A stretch of 64,000 bases of DNA from Humulus lupulus (Eukaryota; Streptophyta; Magnoliopsida; Rosales; Cannabaceae). Positions 46,068 through 58,070 of this stretch are shown in pieces (within the stretch, counting starts at the first letter, position 1; each line of letters starts with the position of its first letter). The stretch is taken from positions 91,979,868 to 92,043,867 of the forward strand of contig NC_084797.1 of the NCBI RefSeq assembly GCF_963169125.1, in the 5' to 3' direction. The notes beneath the pieces are model-generated. The model worked only from the letters and a program-made list of their open reading frames with translations, had not been told where the DNA came from and searched no databases. The position numbers were made by a program, and so were the translations under genes.

Positions 46068-48129
46068 ATGGTGAAAACAACAAAGAAAACTGGGCAGACG
46101 GCTGGCGCTGCACCATCTTAACCGCCTCCTCCTCCAAACATGGCTGAAAATGAGCCACATTTGGAATTTGATGAGGAAGAACTGGATTCCGAGACGCTGA
46201 GAAATACCCTAGGGGTATTGCAGGATGAACTGGCAAATCTGAGGGCCAGCCAAGAAAGTGCTGTGGAGATTATGGAACGACAGCAACAAGAGATAGAGCG
46301 ATAGCGCCAGGAACTGAGTGAAAGACAGGCGGAGATGGACCGTCGTCAGAGGGAGGCCATGGCAGCCCTCGAAGCAGCCCTGTAGTTGGCTAGGAATCAG
46401 GCTGCACCTGCCTCACAGCCTCATCAACTCGCAAATGGTCCACCCCAAAGGGGTCCCAATCTTAGCCTGCCAATCCAGCCGTCGAGCCCCCAAAGGCCCG
46501 AGTAGACGCCAATGCCTCAGGATGATGTCCCACCAAGGGATCCTGAAGCGCAGCCTCCATCCCAGGCTGGTCGAGGCAATCCACCGCAGTCCTAGGCGCC
46601 ATAGAGGCGAAGAGCCGAACCCACCGAGCAGGGGGCATCATCCTTCTGGCAACAGAAGGAACACAGAGATAAGCTCTGCGGTCCAGGGCCCCCCATGGCA
46701 TGATAATGCACGGGAACCTACCGACCAACGCAGGCCACCCTCTAATGCTCGGGAAGTTCTGGCTCAAGGAGGCAATCGAGGGGACAGTCGATCCCACCAT
46801 AGCCAATCGAGGTTCAGAGATGGCCATGGGTACAATGAGGCCGACTCAGGCCGAGGAAATGCCGGTCGGAGAAATGAAGAGAGAGGTGGGGGCAGAATCC
46901 CACCACCTAGGGAAGACCAACCCGAGAGACGTAACATTGGGGGGCAGCCCAGACAAAATAACGTCTTTAACCGGCTCGGAGCAATCGAGCAGCGGCAAAG
47001 AGATGAAGACTTAAGAGATGTACTCAACGACCGCTGGGAGCGGCATGATGAGTACATTCCCTCAGCAGAAGAGGCCCCGACGATTCCTGACGCCACGCAA
47101 GCCCAAATAGATGCCCTGAACCAGGCAATACAACAGCTGGTCGGGGGAAGCACGTCTCATATCGAGTATGACAGGAGAAGGGGCACTCCTTTCATTCAAA
47201 GGATAGCTGTGGCAGAAGCTCCCAACAAGTTTAAGATGCCCACGCTTCTGAACTTTGACGGGTATGGTGACCCGGTATCTTATGTCAAAAAGTTTGAGAT
47301 ACAGATGGACATTCAGAAAGTGTCCGAAGACGCTCGGTGCAGGATCTTTCCTGCAACACTTTCTAATGCTGCACAGGAGTGGTTTTTCAAATTCCCTCCT
47401 GCAAGTATTGTTTCTTGGGAGATGTTTGTAAAGGAGTTTGACGGACAATTTTATGCAGGTCGTGTGCACCCAACTGAGGCGAATCAGCTGGTGGAGATAC
47501 GCCAGCAAGAAGGAGAGCCATTGATGGATTACGTCCAGCGCTTCATGCGAGCAGCAGTTGGAGCTAAAACGGTGGGAGATGATGGCAAGATGATGGCCTT
47601 AACTGCAGGAGTTAGGCGTTGCACACCTTTGTGGAGTAGCCTCATAAAGCATGGAATTAAGACTACTAAAGAATTTTTAGATCGAGCTGATCGGTACATC
47701 AAGCTCAAGGATGCCATTGCCAGTGAGGGAAAGCCCCCGGGCAAAGATAAGGGGACTGCCGAGCCCGCCAAAGCCGCCAATGGGTCAAAACCCAACGGCA
47801 ACGGCAAAGGCAACGGGAACGGCAATGGCAATGGCAATGGCAAGAATGGGGGGAAGCGGTCCCATAATGAACCTTCCACCTCTGAAAACAAACGCGCAAA
47901 GGGCAATCGTTATGAACCGCGGTTCACTAACTACACTGCCCTTGTCGAGTCTCGAGGAGAGATGTATCAGGCCACGAGTTCTAGTGTGCCTTACAAAAGA
48001 CCCACTCCCATTCGAAAGGATATTTCAAAAAGAGATACTACCAAGTTCTGTCGTTATCATAATGACTACGGACACGATACAAACGAGTGCAACCAGCTAA
48101 AGGATGAAATCGAGTTCCTTACCAGATAA
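46068..48129 (+). pseudogene. gag of Tat element B, broken at its 5' end
   Basis: The ATG at 46068 gives MVKTTKKTGQTAGAAPS, then a TAA. Further stops follow at about 46302 and 46383 within the coiled-coil region, and a frameshift lies near 46590. From about 46600 to the TAA at 48127 the true frame is open for more than 500 codons: Arg/Gly-rich linker, 'SHIEYDRRRGTPFIQRIA', core 'FDGYGDPVSYVKKFEIQMD' and 'FDGQFYAGRVHPTEANQ', Asn/Gly-rich run (47800-47850), and zinc-knuckle-like 'KFCRYHNDYGHDTNEC' (48045-48092) intact here. The TAA at 48127 replaces the Gln seen in A. Gag cannot be made whole. Confidence 0.87.
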
Positions 48130-48972
48130 GGACACTTGAGGAGATACGTACGGGCCTTGGGAACTTCCCAACGAGAGGCTCCAGGTGGCAACGAGCAGGC
48201 GCCCGCATGCCAACGCTCGCCACCTTTGCAGCCTGACCCTGTAGCTGGCACTTTACTCACCATCTATGGAGGCCCGCACCTCGCGGGAAGCAGCGGAAAG
48301 GCAAGGGAACGATATGCTCGGACCCTACGCCACGACCAGGACATCGAGATGATGACTGTGGAGGACCGGGCATCAAAGAAGGCTCGGTCAGAGGATGGTG
48401 AAATAACCTTCTCTGATAGCGATACCCAGCATGTCCGATTCCCACATTCTGATCCGCTGGTCGTGCATGTTCAAATTGCCAACATGAAGGTGAAGAGTGT
48501 GCTAGTCGATACAGGAAGTTCAGTAAACATCCTGTACAAGTCTTCGCTGGAACGCATGAAGTTGTCCGTCAAAGATTTGGAGCCCTGCAACCAAACAATT
48601 TATGGCTTCTCTGTTGAGGGACTCACCCCAACGGGGTCAATTAGACTTCCGGTAACAGCAGGTGCAGCGCCTGCTACCAGGACATTACTCGCTACTTTCA
48701 TAGTAGTCAATTGTCTTTCAACGTACAATGCTGTAATCGGAAGGCCCATACTGGTTGACCTTCAGGCCGTCACCTCAATATGGCACTTGGCCATGAAATT
48801 CTCGATAGACGCAGGGGTAGGATGCATGTTGGGAAATCAGAGGGAAGCAAGGGAGTGCTACAATGCCTCGATCACGAAGGCAAAGAAGGGAACATCGAAG
48901 AGCACTCCCCCAGAGAGGTTGCAGATGGCCATTGATACACAAGCCCAATCTGGTGATGGAGTCACCACATAG
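48130..48972 (+). pseudogene. Aspartic protease region of element B
   Basis: Open from 48136 to the TAG at 48970. The catalytic Asp-Thr-Gly is at 48508-48516 in the canonical context 'VLVDTGSSVNILYKSSL', followed by 'NQTIYGFSVEGL' and 'AVIGRPILVDL'. This is the best preserved pol domain in B. It is separated from gag by the TAA at 48127 and from RT by the TAG at 48970, so it could not be made as part of the polyprotein without read-through. Confidence 0.87.
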
Positions 48973-49800
48973 GGTGTTGCCGAAAGTGAGGATAGAGATT
49001 TAGATCCTCGCTTTGGGGATTTTGAGGAAGATGTTGGACCCGTCGAGGACCTTGAAGAGGTCCTACTTGACGAAAAAGACCCAACCAGAGTTGTAAAGGT
49101 CGGTAAAAATTTAGAAGCAACAACGAAGCACGCACTGGTGGAATTTTTGAGAAAGAACCAGGAAGTTTTTGCCTGGTCACATAAAGACATGGCTGGGATA
49201 GATCCTGTAGTGATCAGCCATGTCCTGAACATTGACAAGAGTTTTCCACCTGTGCAACAGAAAAGAAGGTTGCTCAATAAGAATAGATCGAAAGCCTTAA
49301 AAGAGGAAGTTGAAAGACTTAAGGAGAATGGGTTCATCAGGGTGGCGTTTTATCCATAATGGGTCTCTAATCCAATACTCGTTCCCAAGCCTAACGACAA
49401 ATGGCGAACCTGTGTGGATTTTACAGACCTTAATAAAGCCTGCCCAAAAGATTGCTTCCCACTCCCAAGGATCGACCAGCTGGTCGATGCAACTGCAGGA
49501 CATGAGATCCTCTCTTTCATGGATGCATACTCGGGATACAATCAGATCAGTATGCATCCCCCTGACGAGGATCACACTAGTTTTCGGACCGATATGGGGT
49601 TATACTGTTATAAAGTAATGCCCTTCGGACTGAAAAACGCTGGTGCGACTTACCAGCAATTGGTTAACCACATGTTTAAGGAGTTGATTGGAGTAAACAT
49701 GGAGGTGTACGTGGACGACATGCTGGTAAAGTCAAAAAAGGCAGAAGGGCATGTGAATGATTTATAGGAGTGTTTCGATGTTTTGAACAAATATCAGATG
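48973..49800 (+). pseudogene. Reverse transcriptase region of element B
   Basis: Leader 'KNQEVFAWSHKDMAGIDPVV', then 'QKRRLLNKNRSKALKEEVER' and 'FIRVAFYP', where a TAA (49357-49359) replaces the Ser codon found in A. It continues 'CVDFTDLNKACPKDCFPLPR', 'SFMDAYSGYNQISMHPP' and catalytic YVDD at 49708-49719. A TAG follows at 49765, and near 49840 a four-base duplication (gatcgatc) shifts the frame. The catalytic residues themselves are intact. Confidence 0.88.
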
Positions 49801-50404
49801 AAGCTAAATCCTCTCAAATGTTCCTTCAGAGTAGGATCGATCAGGGAAATTTTTGGGGTTCATTGTTAATTCAAGAGGAATCGAGGCCAACCCCGAGAAT
49901 ATCAAAGCCCTGATCGACATGAAATCGCCAGTGAAAATCAAGGATGTGTAAAGTTTAAATGGAAGGATTGCCGCACTCAGTAGATTTATTTCAAAGTCGA
50001 CAGATAAATGTGTCCCTTTCTTTAATCTACTTAGAGACAACAAGAAGTTCAAGTGGACTAGAGACTGCGAACATGCTTTCCAAGCCTTAAAAGTCCACAT
50101 GGCACAACCTCCTGTTTTATCAAAGCCCATAGATGGAGAAAATTTGTTCATTTACCTGGCGACCACCGAATATGCTGCTAGTGCGGTGCTAGTACGAGAG
50201 GAATAAGGCGTACAAAAGGCAGTTTATTATGTTAGCAAGAGGTTAATCAGTGTCGAATTGAGGTATCCTCCCATCGAAAGATTAGCCTATTGCTTAATTT
50301 TGGCCTCAAGGAAATTACGTCCTTACTTCCAAGCCCATCCCATCACAGTCGTAACTGACCAGCCCCTTCGGCAAGTTCTGCAAAAACCGGAGGCGGCTTG
50401 ACGT
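49801..50404 (+). pseudogene. Connection and first RNase H of element B
   Basis: Fragments in order: '[20 protein letters not shown]', then a TAA (49949-49951) where A has Gln, 'FKWTRDCEHAFQALK', 'LFIYLATTEYAASAVLVREE' and a TAA at 50204, 'AVYYVSKRLI', 'YPPIERLAYCLILASRKLRP', and a TGA at 50399 replacing a Ser/Arg codon. As in A, the first RNase H site lacks the usual Asp. Confidence 0.8.
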
Positions 50405-50974
50405 TTGTTAAAATGGGTGGTCGAACTTGGGCAATTCGATATCACATATTCATCGCGAGCAGTAGTAAAGGGACAAGTCTTGGCTGATCTTATCGCCGAA
50501 TTCATTGAGCTCCCAGACAACGAGCAGTGTGAAAAACCTAGTGCGCCTGAGCCCCAAGATGAAGCTCCTTCATGGAATTTATTCACAGACGGATCGTCTA
50601 ACGAATCTCACGCAGGAGCAGGAGTGATATTGATAACACCACAAGGGCATCGATTTCACTGCGCTATTAGGTTCGATTTCTCCACGTCAAACAATGAAGC
50701 CAAATATGAAGCACTCCTCGCTGGGCTAAGGTTGGCCAAAGGCATGAGTATAAAAGTGCTGGATATTTACAGTGATTCACAGCTGGTAGTGAATCAGGTC
50801 TTAGGGGAGTATCAAGCACGGGGCCTGAAAATGGTGGCCTACCTGAACAAAACCAAAGATCTGTTGGCACAATTCGAGAAGTATACCCTCTAGCAAATAC
50901 CACAGGATCAAAATTAAAACGCAGATGCCTTTGCCAAACTCGCGAGTGCGAAAGATGCTGACACTTTAAATATA
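50405..50974 (+). pseudogene. Archaeal-type second RNase H (aRNH) of element B
   Basis: 'LFTDGSSNESHAGAGVIL' (Asp), '[16 protein letters not shown]' (Glu), '[20 protein letters not shown]' (Asp) and 'NADAFAKLAS' (Asp) give the full set of acidic residues. The frame is open from 50405 to a TAG at 50891, then 'QIPQDQN' and another TAA just before the last Asp block. It is better kept than the copy in A, which is cut after 'MPEVH'. Confidence 0.86.
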
Positions 50975-52284
50975 GTGCCAGTGGAACGACTGCACAAGCC
51001 GAGCATACGAGCAGATGAAACCAGTATGGAAATTCGGATAGAAGATACATGTATGGCACCGTACTTGGAGTATCTCACGAATGGTGTACTACCAGCAGAT
51101 AGAAACAAAGCCAGGACTCTTCAGAGACATGCTGCTAGGTACATATTGGTTGATGGTATTCTATACCGAAGAGGATACTACATGTCACTGCTCAGATGTA
51201 TTACACCAGAAAAGGCTAAAGAGCTGATGAAGGAAGTACATGAAGGCTTCTGTGGGGATCACGCTGGGGGGCAAAGCTTATCAAAAAAGATTCTGAGGCA
51301 GGGTTATTTCTGGCCGACTATGAACGAAGACTCAATGGAGTTTGTGCAAAAATGTGATAAGTGTCAGAGATTTTCAAAGATCCCACCGCAGCTCGTAATG
51401 AATTAAAGGAAATGCAAAGTCCATGGCCCTTTGCAATATGGGGTATCGATTTAATTGGATCCTTGCCAACGGGAAAAGGTGGAGTAAAATACACAGTTGT
51501 AGCAGTCGACTACTTCACCAAATGGTCCGAAGCTGAGCCACTCACTCCAATAACGACAAAGAAAGTTCTTGACTTTGTCATCAAGAGCATTGTTTGCCGA
51601 TATGGATTGCCTCGGAAGATTGTCTCAGACAACGGCACCCAGTTTGACAGCAACCTATTCACAGACTTTTGCGAAAGGCATGGAATCGTCAAAAGCTTTT
51701 CTTCAGTCGCACATCCACAAGAAAATGGGCAAGTCGAAGCAGTGAATAAAAAACTTAAGGATACCCTGAAGAAAAGGCTCGAAGAAGCTAAAGGAGCATG
51801 GCCGGGACAACTGCCCGAAGTACTCTGGTCGTATAGAACTTCTCATCGAATAGCAACAAGTCATACCCCATTTTCCTTAGCATACGGGTATGAAGCCATG
51901 TTTCCAGTCGAGTTAGATCCACCCTCACATCGAAGAATCACATACGACCAAGACTAGAATAGCCAACTGTTGATGGAGTCCGTAGACTCGCTTGAGGAGA
52001 AACAAGAAAAAGCCCAACTCCGAGTAGCTACGTACCAGCAAAAAGTCGCCCGGTATTTTAACTCAAAAGTAAAAGAAAGAAAGTTCAGCGTCGGGGACCT
52101 AGTACTTCGACGACTTTTCTTAAACACCCGCAACCCAGCTGCTGGAGTACTCAGACCAAACTGGGAAGGACCTTACCAAATTGAAGAAGTCCTTCACCCA
52201 GGCACATACAAACTTGCACGCTTAAATGGAGATCTCATTCCGCGCTATTGGAATGGAGAACACCTGCGCAAGTATTATCAATAA
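50975..52284 (+). pseudogene. Integrase region of element B
   Basis: N-terminal zinc part '[20 protein letters not shown]' and 'CDKCQRFSKIP' (to 51406, frameshift there), then a catalytic core open 51361-51957: Asp in 'WGIDLIGSLPTGKGG', Asp in 'IVSDNGTQFDS', Glu in 'QENGQVEAVNKKLK', all with canonical spacing. A TAG at 51955 precedes the C-terminal segment (51970-52284), which ends 'WNGEHLRKYYQ' and TAA. The catalytic triad is complete, so damage is limited to one frameshift and one stop. Confidence 0.88.
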
Positions 52285-52974
52285 ACAGTCCTTCTTAAAG
52301 GACTGGCTTGTATTAATTTTTACTTTTTTACAAGTTTTGGAAAAGGGTTAGTCACGTTGTATGACTGATCGCTTATAAGAGTAAGACCTTTTTAAAAGAT
52401 CACTCGTAAAGACATGTTTAGTCCATTTTAATACGAGAATTATAAGGGACTGTGCGCAGCCAGTCATTCTTGCCAACCTTTGTATTTTTTTTTTACAAGT
52501 ATTTGTTCATTACGTGTGTTGTTTTGCTGTATTAAAAGTGTTGCATTTTATACCGAGCAGTAATGTTCGTACAGGTCGTGGTCAAAGAAAGTGACCAAGG
52601 ACCTAAAGCTCCTCAGTCACTTGGGGGGCATATAAGGTACATCGATAGCAAAGCATACCAAGAGGTATGTAAACACATGAACAAAATAAGTGAAAGCATG
52701 CTACGGTACTTAGAGTATTTTTCAAAATTCATATTTTGTTAAATCAAGCCAAAGTACTATGCTAAGTTCGGTCATGCGAACAGATGCTATAATAAGCAGA
52801 AATATTATAAAATCAAAGGGAATTCTTTTACACCGCAAGCAGTACTGCTTGGATGTAATTGTTCAAAAGTAAAAGGAAAATATGCTGCCCATGCAGTAAA
52901 ATTAAAAAGAAATATGTCTTTACATCACGACCCGTAGGTCGTGTAATTAAAGAAAAACAAAAGAACAAAAAACT
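52285..52974. other. Spacer between pol and antisense ORF in element B; unoccupied CACTA site
   Basis: Non-coding. The PPT-like 'cacttggggggcatataagg' lies at 52619-52638. The sequence 'ggtatgtaaacacatga' near 52664-52680 corresponds to the CACTA insertion point of element A without the insertion. It ends at 'acatcacgacccgtaggtc', as in A. Confidence 0.7.
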
Positions 52975-55528
52975 CTAAGGAGCTTGAGGAGCAGGAGGAT
53001 CTGTTGGAGCATTTTGATCGACCACGTCCCCTCCAGCTTCTCCTCCCTCCACTTCGGCGGTTGGCTGAATGCTTGGGGAAGCAGGGACCCTAGCTCTCTC
53101 TTCGGCAGCTAACCGAGCAGTACAGCGGGCTAGCTCGGCCTTCCTAGCGTCCTCTGAGAGGTAACTGAAATCAACACTTTGGTTGTGTTTCCAAAAATTG
53201 TAGAAACACCGAAGTGTCACGTTCTTATACCTCTCCAGGTCCTTGGCATTTGTGAGTTTAAGCTGCTCCACCTAGCTATTAAGAACAGCAATGGTCGCGT
53301 GGTCGCGTCCTTAGCGAAATGCTCCTCGATGACCTTCACCCGAGACTGCTCGATGCTGGCACCAGCACGAGTACGAGTAGCGGTCATTGTCAGCATGGCC
53401 TGCAGTCAATGAATAAGAGTTAGGCTATATTACAAGAAGGAAAAATAAAAATCAAGATCACAGAAAGAGAAAGAGTGCTTACACTGACCACTTCATTAAG
53501 AGCCCTGTTGAGGATCTGATCGACCCCCATGTTCTCAGCCTCAGCCATTGCCTCCCTCCAACGGTCATGCTTTCAAGATATAAGCAAGGTGATCTTCAGC
53601 TAATCGCAGGGAACGACTCGAGAGTCTGGCCCCAGGAAGTTTGGCTTGCTGGGCTTGTTCTTTTTGAGCCGCAGGCGAAGGGTTTGTGGCGGCAGGCGGG
53701 ACCTCCTTCTCAGCAGGAGCAGGTGGTTGAGCAGAAGGTTGGCCAGAGGGCCCATCCTTTGGAGGATTAGCTACTCGACCCTTCTTGGCCGAGGGTGCTT
53801 GGCTAGACTCACCATCATGTCTCCTGGCCGATTTCCTCCGTTGGACCAGGGGAACTTCCTCCTCCTCCTGAGTCTGGTATAAGTCGAAAACATTGGGGGA
53901 GGCCATTTCTACAGAAAAAGATAAGCATGCAGATAGTAAGACAAAGATAGATGACAAATGACGATACATCAAAAAAGAAGTAAGGAAAATCACAAAGTCC
54001 AATACCCGAGCTACTACTAGTTGTCGCTACACTACTGACTCTACTAGTCATACACTCACTCTCTGGCATGAAGAAGTCTAGCCCTAGATTTGGAGTATAC
54101 GTAAAATTGCCGTCCTCGTCAAATAAGTGACAGGGAATTGGCAAGCTATTTAAAAGCGAAATAACAATACTGTTTTCGTCTGAAGACTCATCCAAGTCTA
54201 CGACAACTTCCACTGCCTTTTGTTTCCCCTTCCCTTGGGGGGCAGAAGGCCTTTCTGCTGAGGGGGCGCCAGTCGGTTCCCTGAACGTAACCCCAGTCGG
54301 TCTCCTTCGAGGAGGGGACACTGGGGGTTGCTGCTCGGGATGCCCCTCGGCAGTGGCGTCTGCCACCACGGGTTCCATCGTTTCTTGACGAGGGGTCAGG
54401 AGGCCAGACATCCTCAAGTTTTCATTAGTGACCAGAGACTTAATGTTCTTTTTCAGCATCAGTCATCGTGGCCAGTGTGTTGGACTGTTGGATTTGGGCG
54501 TAGCCATGGTCGTGAAAGGCATAAGATACTTTAGAGAAGTACAAAGAAATTTGCTAAGAAAAAGTAGCGACCAGTGGAAAAGGACATTTACCTCCTCGAG
54601 CGAAGGCCAAGTTGTTCGTAGTCATGTCGGGCGTGAGGAAATACTCCTGATTGTATTTCCCCATGTTGGAGATATGGGTAGTGTCACTCAGGAATGTTCA
54701 GTTTGTTTCCTGGTGACAGAAATGAAAAAAGCCCGTCCTGAACTGTTGAGGGTTGGACTTAAGGTCAAAAAGGAAATTGACCTCGTGGGGAGTGGGCTCT
54801 AGCCATTTCTTGAGTTTGTAAAGGATATAGAGTGCAGCGAGCATTCTATATCCGTTTGGAGTAATTTGAAAGGGGGCAACACTGAAGTAGTTTGCTACCC
54901 CCTGATAGAACAGATGTAGAAGAAGGTTAGCCCCTGCCTCTATATGGTACCTCGACCAGGCGCTGTAGACGCCCCCAGGCAAGTTAGCCCTCTGGTCGGC
55001 AGCAGGGATCTTAAGATTGACCCCAGTGAGAGGATACTTCCTAAGGTAATTGGCAAGCATCCTGGGAGTCACCTAGCTGAGGGGAGAAAGATACCACTCG
55101 ACATTAGGAAGGTTTGAATGCCAAGGGCAAGCCCTGACCTGAATGTGAGGGTCCGGGGCAATGTTTTCTCGACCACTGGTCAAGGGAACCCTAGCCTGCG
55201 AATCAGGCTGGGCAGGAGGATTTGGATTATTTTCAGGGTTTGGTTTCTTTTTTCTAGGAGATTTAGAGCAGGCCATTTTAGGTGGTGATGGTTGAGGTCT
55301 AGAAGAAGAAAGTCTTGAGAATGGAATTTTGTGAACACGCTGGGCCGGCTGTTCTTCGCCTTCAAGCAGTTGCGCAAGAAGATCGTCTTCGATTGGCCGC
55401 TCACCTCCCCACAAATCTGCTGTTAAAATATGGGAACAGAGAAATGGGGAGGTGAGGATGGAGAATCTAAAAAGATGGTTAGAATAACGCTTGTCGTGTA
55501 TAAAAGTCAAACTTTTATACAACAACAT
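52975..55528 (-). pseudogene. Antisense extra ORF (aORF) of element B
   Basis: Minus-strand blocks matching the aORF of A. 55528-55073: 'ADLWGGERPIEDDLLAQLL' with a Lys/Pro linker, ending at a stop in 'NVEWYLSPLS'. 55072-54698: 'LLLHLFYQGVANYFSVAPFQ', 'NGYRMLAALYILYKLKKW', 'HEVNFLFDLKSNPQQFRTGF'. 54459-53815: 'VSPPRRRPTGVTFREPTGAP', 'ISLLNSLPIPCHLFDEDGNF', 'PESEC'. 54002-53565: a second basic, Ala/Pro-rich block. 53271-52975: 'FYNFWKHNQSVDFSYLSE' and the tail. A few stops and probable introns separate them. The family is Transposase_28-like, function unknown. Confidence 0.75.
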
Positions 55529-56281
55529 TCTAACAAAAAACTAATTTTTTCACACGAACTGTTTGAAAAGCAGATCAAAAAGTGATAGTAAAAGTTTTTG
55601 AAAAAGCTTTTTCAACTCCTTTAAGGGCGGGAAAAACTTAGTTTTTCAACTAGCATAAAAATTGAATTTTTACTTCGGTTTTACGTCCTAAATCTATGAT
55701 CTGGGTTATCAAACTAACTCGTAACTCCTAAATGGCAAAGAAACATCATCCTATCTAGTATCACCCAGTAAATCCCCTACTTTCATGCATCTCAACCCAG
55801 GAACACAGACAACACCAGAACTTAACAGTTAACTCATAGAGGCATGCACGGCAAAAATAAAGAGCAGAAAGGTTCCAAAACTTACCAAAGCAAAGATCGT
55901 GGAGGTTTGAAGAAAATTCGAGCTAGAAGAATGGATGGCTGGTTCTTGAAACGCTAAAAGATGGTCTTCAGAAAGAATGAAGGTTCAGATTTTAGGGTTT
56001 CTTGAAGGAAAAATAACTTGCGTAAAAAAGCAAAGAAGACTTTAAGAAGGCTATATATATTTTTTGTCCGTGGCATGAAAGAGGAAGTAATCATCGGTTT
56101 CCTATTTTCGAAGCATGAGGAAGGGTGATAGCCGTCAATAGGTTACTTGGAAACTGAAAGGCCGTGATTGGACAGGGGTAGGTTACTTTTCCTAAGCATG
56201 CACGAACTACTCTGATAGATCTGGTGGGGTAATCGAAGAGTCATTTTCCTTAAAGTTTATTTATTGTTGGTCGTAATAAAT
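55529..56281. other. Element B region between aORF and PPT
   Basis: Collinear with 40780-41660 of element A ('gggcgggaaaaacttagtttttc'). It presumably carries the antisense promoter. No other gene seen. Confidence 0.5.
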
Positions 56282-56297
56282 AAACTTGGGAGGCAAA
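56282..56297 (+). other. Polypurine tract of element B
   Basis: aaacttgggaggcaaa, immediately before the 3' LTR start TGTTATCC. Confidence 0.88.
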
Positions 56298-56904
56298 TGT
56301 TATCCAAAAAAACAGGCACGGGTGACGTGGCAGGTAATTTTGAACACGTGGCTGACACCTGGCAGAGTTCTGTTCGAATATCGACCAGTAAGACATTCCT
56401 AGCGTGGCAGTTGAGTTTTCCTTACGACTAGCATGGTCGTACACTCCGCATGTTTCAAAATGATCTTGTAGAGATCATGATCAGTTCCGAGATTGTCTCC
56501 AATAATTCCTGATTATCCGATTAATTAGGAGAGAATATCTGTAACAAATTCATGTAATCCTCCTTGAGCCTATAAATAGAGAAAGATATCTCAAGGAAGG
56601 GACTTTTTGGCTTTTGCTTAATTAAAAGTACATACTTACGAGAGAATTAGAGCTATTGTATTACGATTGTACTATTTATCTCTCTCAGGTTTGTGAAACT
56701 CAGAGAACGTTAGTTCTTTCATCACTCCTTTGAGATCTCATATCAATAATAGCTTAAGTGGACGTAGGTCATTACCAGTTCTTGGGGCTGAACCACTATA
56801 ATTTCTTGTGTCCTTTACTGTTTGTGTCATTATATTCATTCCAACACATCTATCCACATCAAGCGTTTTGACTCCGTGTCAGTTGACTAAAACAAGGGTC
56901 AACA
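56298..56904 (+). repeat. 3' LTR of element B
   Basis: 607 bp, collinear with 45415-46020 apart from one extra A in the early A-run, about 21 substitutions. Confidence 0.93.
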
Positions 56905-56909
56905 CAATT

Positions 56910-57412
56910 AATCATGCATCTTTTAGAAACGTGATTATTTAGGATTGTCCTAATTGTTTATATGAATTGTTTGGAGAAATCAACTGCATATAAACAACTA
57001 AGTATTAAATTAGTTAAAACTTGGTAACTCACACCATAAAGGAAATAGTTTTAATAGGCCTTTAAGATAACCAACTTTAATTAAAAGTGTCTTAGTAAAG
57101 TTAGGTGAATGTAATTAGTAATTATCTAGATTACACTAATTGTAGAAACATACTCTTTTATAATTAAATGTATTTTGTAATTAATTACATTCATAGGTTA
57201 TTAATAAAATAGTAATTAATTTGGAATTAATTGATTAGTTTAATAGAACACATTATTTCTAAAATAGTACAACACTGTGAGATATGAATAGGGCCTCGAG
57301 GCGACTTTGTTTTCGTCCCCCTAAGAAATTTTTCTAGACATATATAATACCAAGGTTGGATTCTTACGAACATAGGAAGGAGTGGTATATTTTAGGCTTG
57401 ACAGACCCCAAG
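56910..57412 (+). other. Internal sequence of copia element C to the right of element B
   Basis: AT-rich, no gene recognised. It joins 45414 across the B insertion. A block 'ggcgactttgttttcgtccccctaag' near 57300 stands out by composition but I cannot assign a role. Confidence 0.5.
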
Positions 57413-58038
57413 TGTAACATCCCAAATTTGCTAATAAGGCTTAGTGCTTTGATTAGTTTGACGGGAGGGAGATAATTGATTTAATTATGTTAATATGTGA
57501 ATTAAATGATTATGTGATTAGAAATGCATGTTTAAGTGAATTAAATATGCATGTGGAACCAATTTGGTTAGTAGGGGAATATTTGTAATTTTGGCCTGTT
57601 GTGGGCATAAATGTGAATTATATGCATGTTGTACTTGATACCACAAGATTGTTGTGATATATTCGTGATGTGTGATCCGAGATGGTCCTAGGGAGCGGAA
57701 TACCAAAATAATTACAACATGGTCAAATACCCGGCTCTGGATGAGCCTAGGGGTATTTCGGGAACATAGTTGGAGTTCGGGATTTACCGAGTAACGGGTA
57801 GTAATTTGGCGATTATTTGGTCATGTCGGGATTAAATGGGGAATTGTAGGAAAACTCGAAGACTTAGCGAGACATGGAAAATGACGGGATTTCCCTTGTG
57901 GGCATTAAGGCCAGTGTTGATCTAAGGGGCGTTGTTGTCATTGTGAGGCAAGTGATAGTTTTGGGACTTAGGCAGCTGAGGATAGAGTTAACATATACTC
58001 TAGAACTAAGGAAAGACAAAAAAAATAGAAACTCTCAA

Positions 58039-58070
<32 letters not shown>

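Larger units (their letters stand above)
45415..56904 (+). mobile_element. Tat-lineage Ty3/gypsy element B
   Basis: The LTRs at 45415-46020 and 56298-56904 (606 and 607 bp) have TG...CA ends and a 5-bp duplication CAATT (45410-45414 and 56905-56909). Order: PBS, gag, protease, RT, RNase H, archaeal-type RNase H, integrase to 52284, antisense ORF about 55528 to 52975, PPT, LTR. The internal region aligns along its length with element A, while the LTRs are clearly diverged between A and B (TGTTATCC against TGTTTACC starts), so they are related families. The LTR pair differs at about 21 positions (~3.5%), fewer than in A. gag-pol carries many stops. Confidence 0.93.
19611..57412 (+). mobile_element. 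Copia-type element C, apparently non-autonomous, host of elements A and B
   Basis: With A removed, an LTR runs 19611-19620 plus 42295-44314 (about 2030 bp), from TGTTAGGATT to TACCTACA. It is followed by TTGGTACTAGAGC (44316-44328), a near match to the initiator-Met tRNA site usual in copia elements. Internal sequence is 44315-45414 and, after B, 56910-57412. These ~1.6 kb show no gag or pol, only a Cys/Pro-rich GC island near 44600-44850 and AT-rich sequence, so it looks like a large derivative without coding capacity. The remainder is cut off by the element starting at 57413. Confidence 0.6.

Noticed and set aside
46318..46600. N-terminal 90 codons of the long open frame in element B gag
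   Set aside because: This stretch is out of frame relative to real Gag, which reads 'ELSERQAEMDRRQ' in another frame; only sequence after about 46600 is true Gag.
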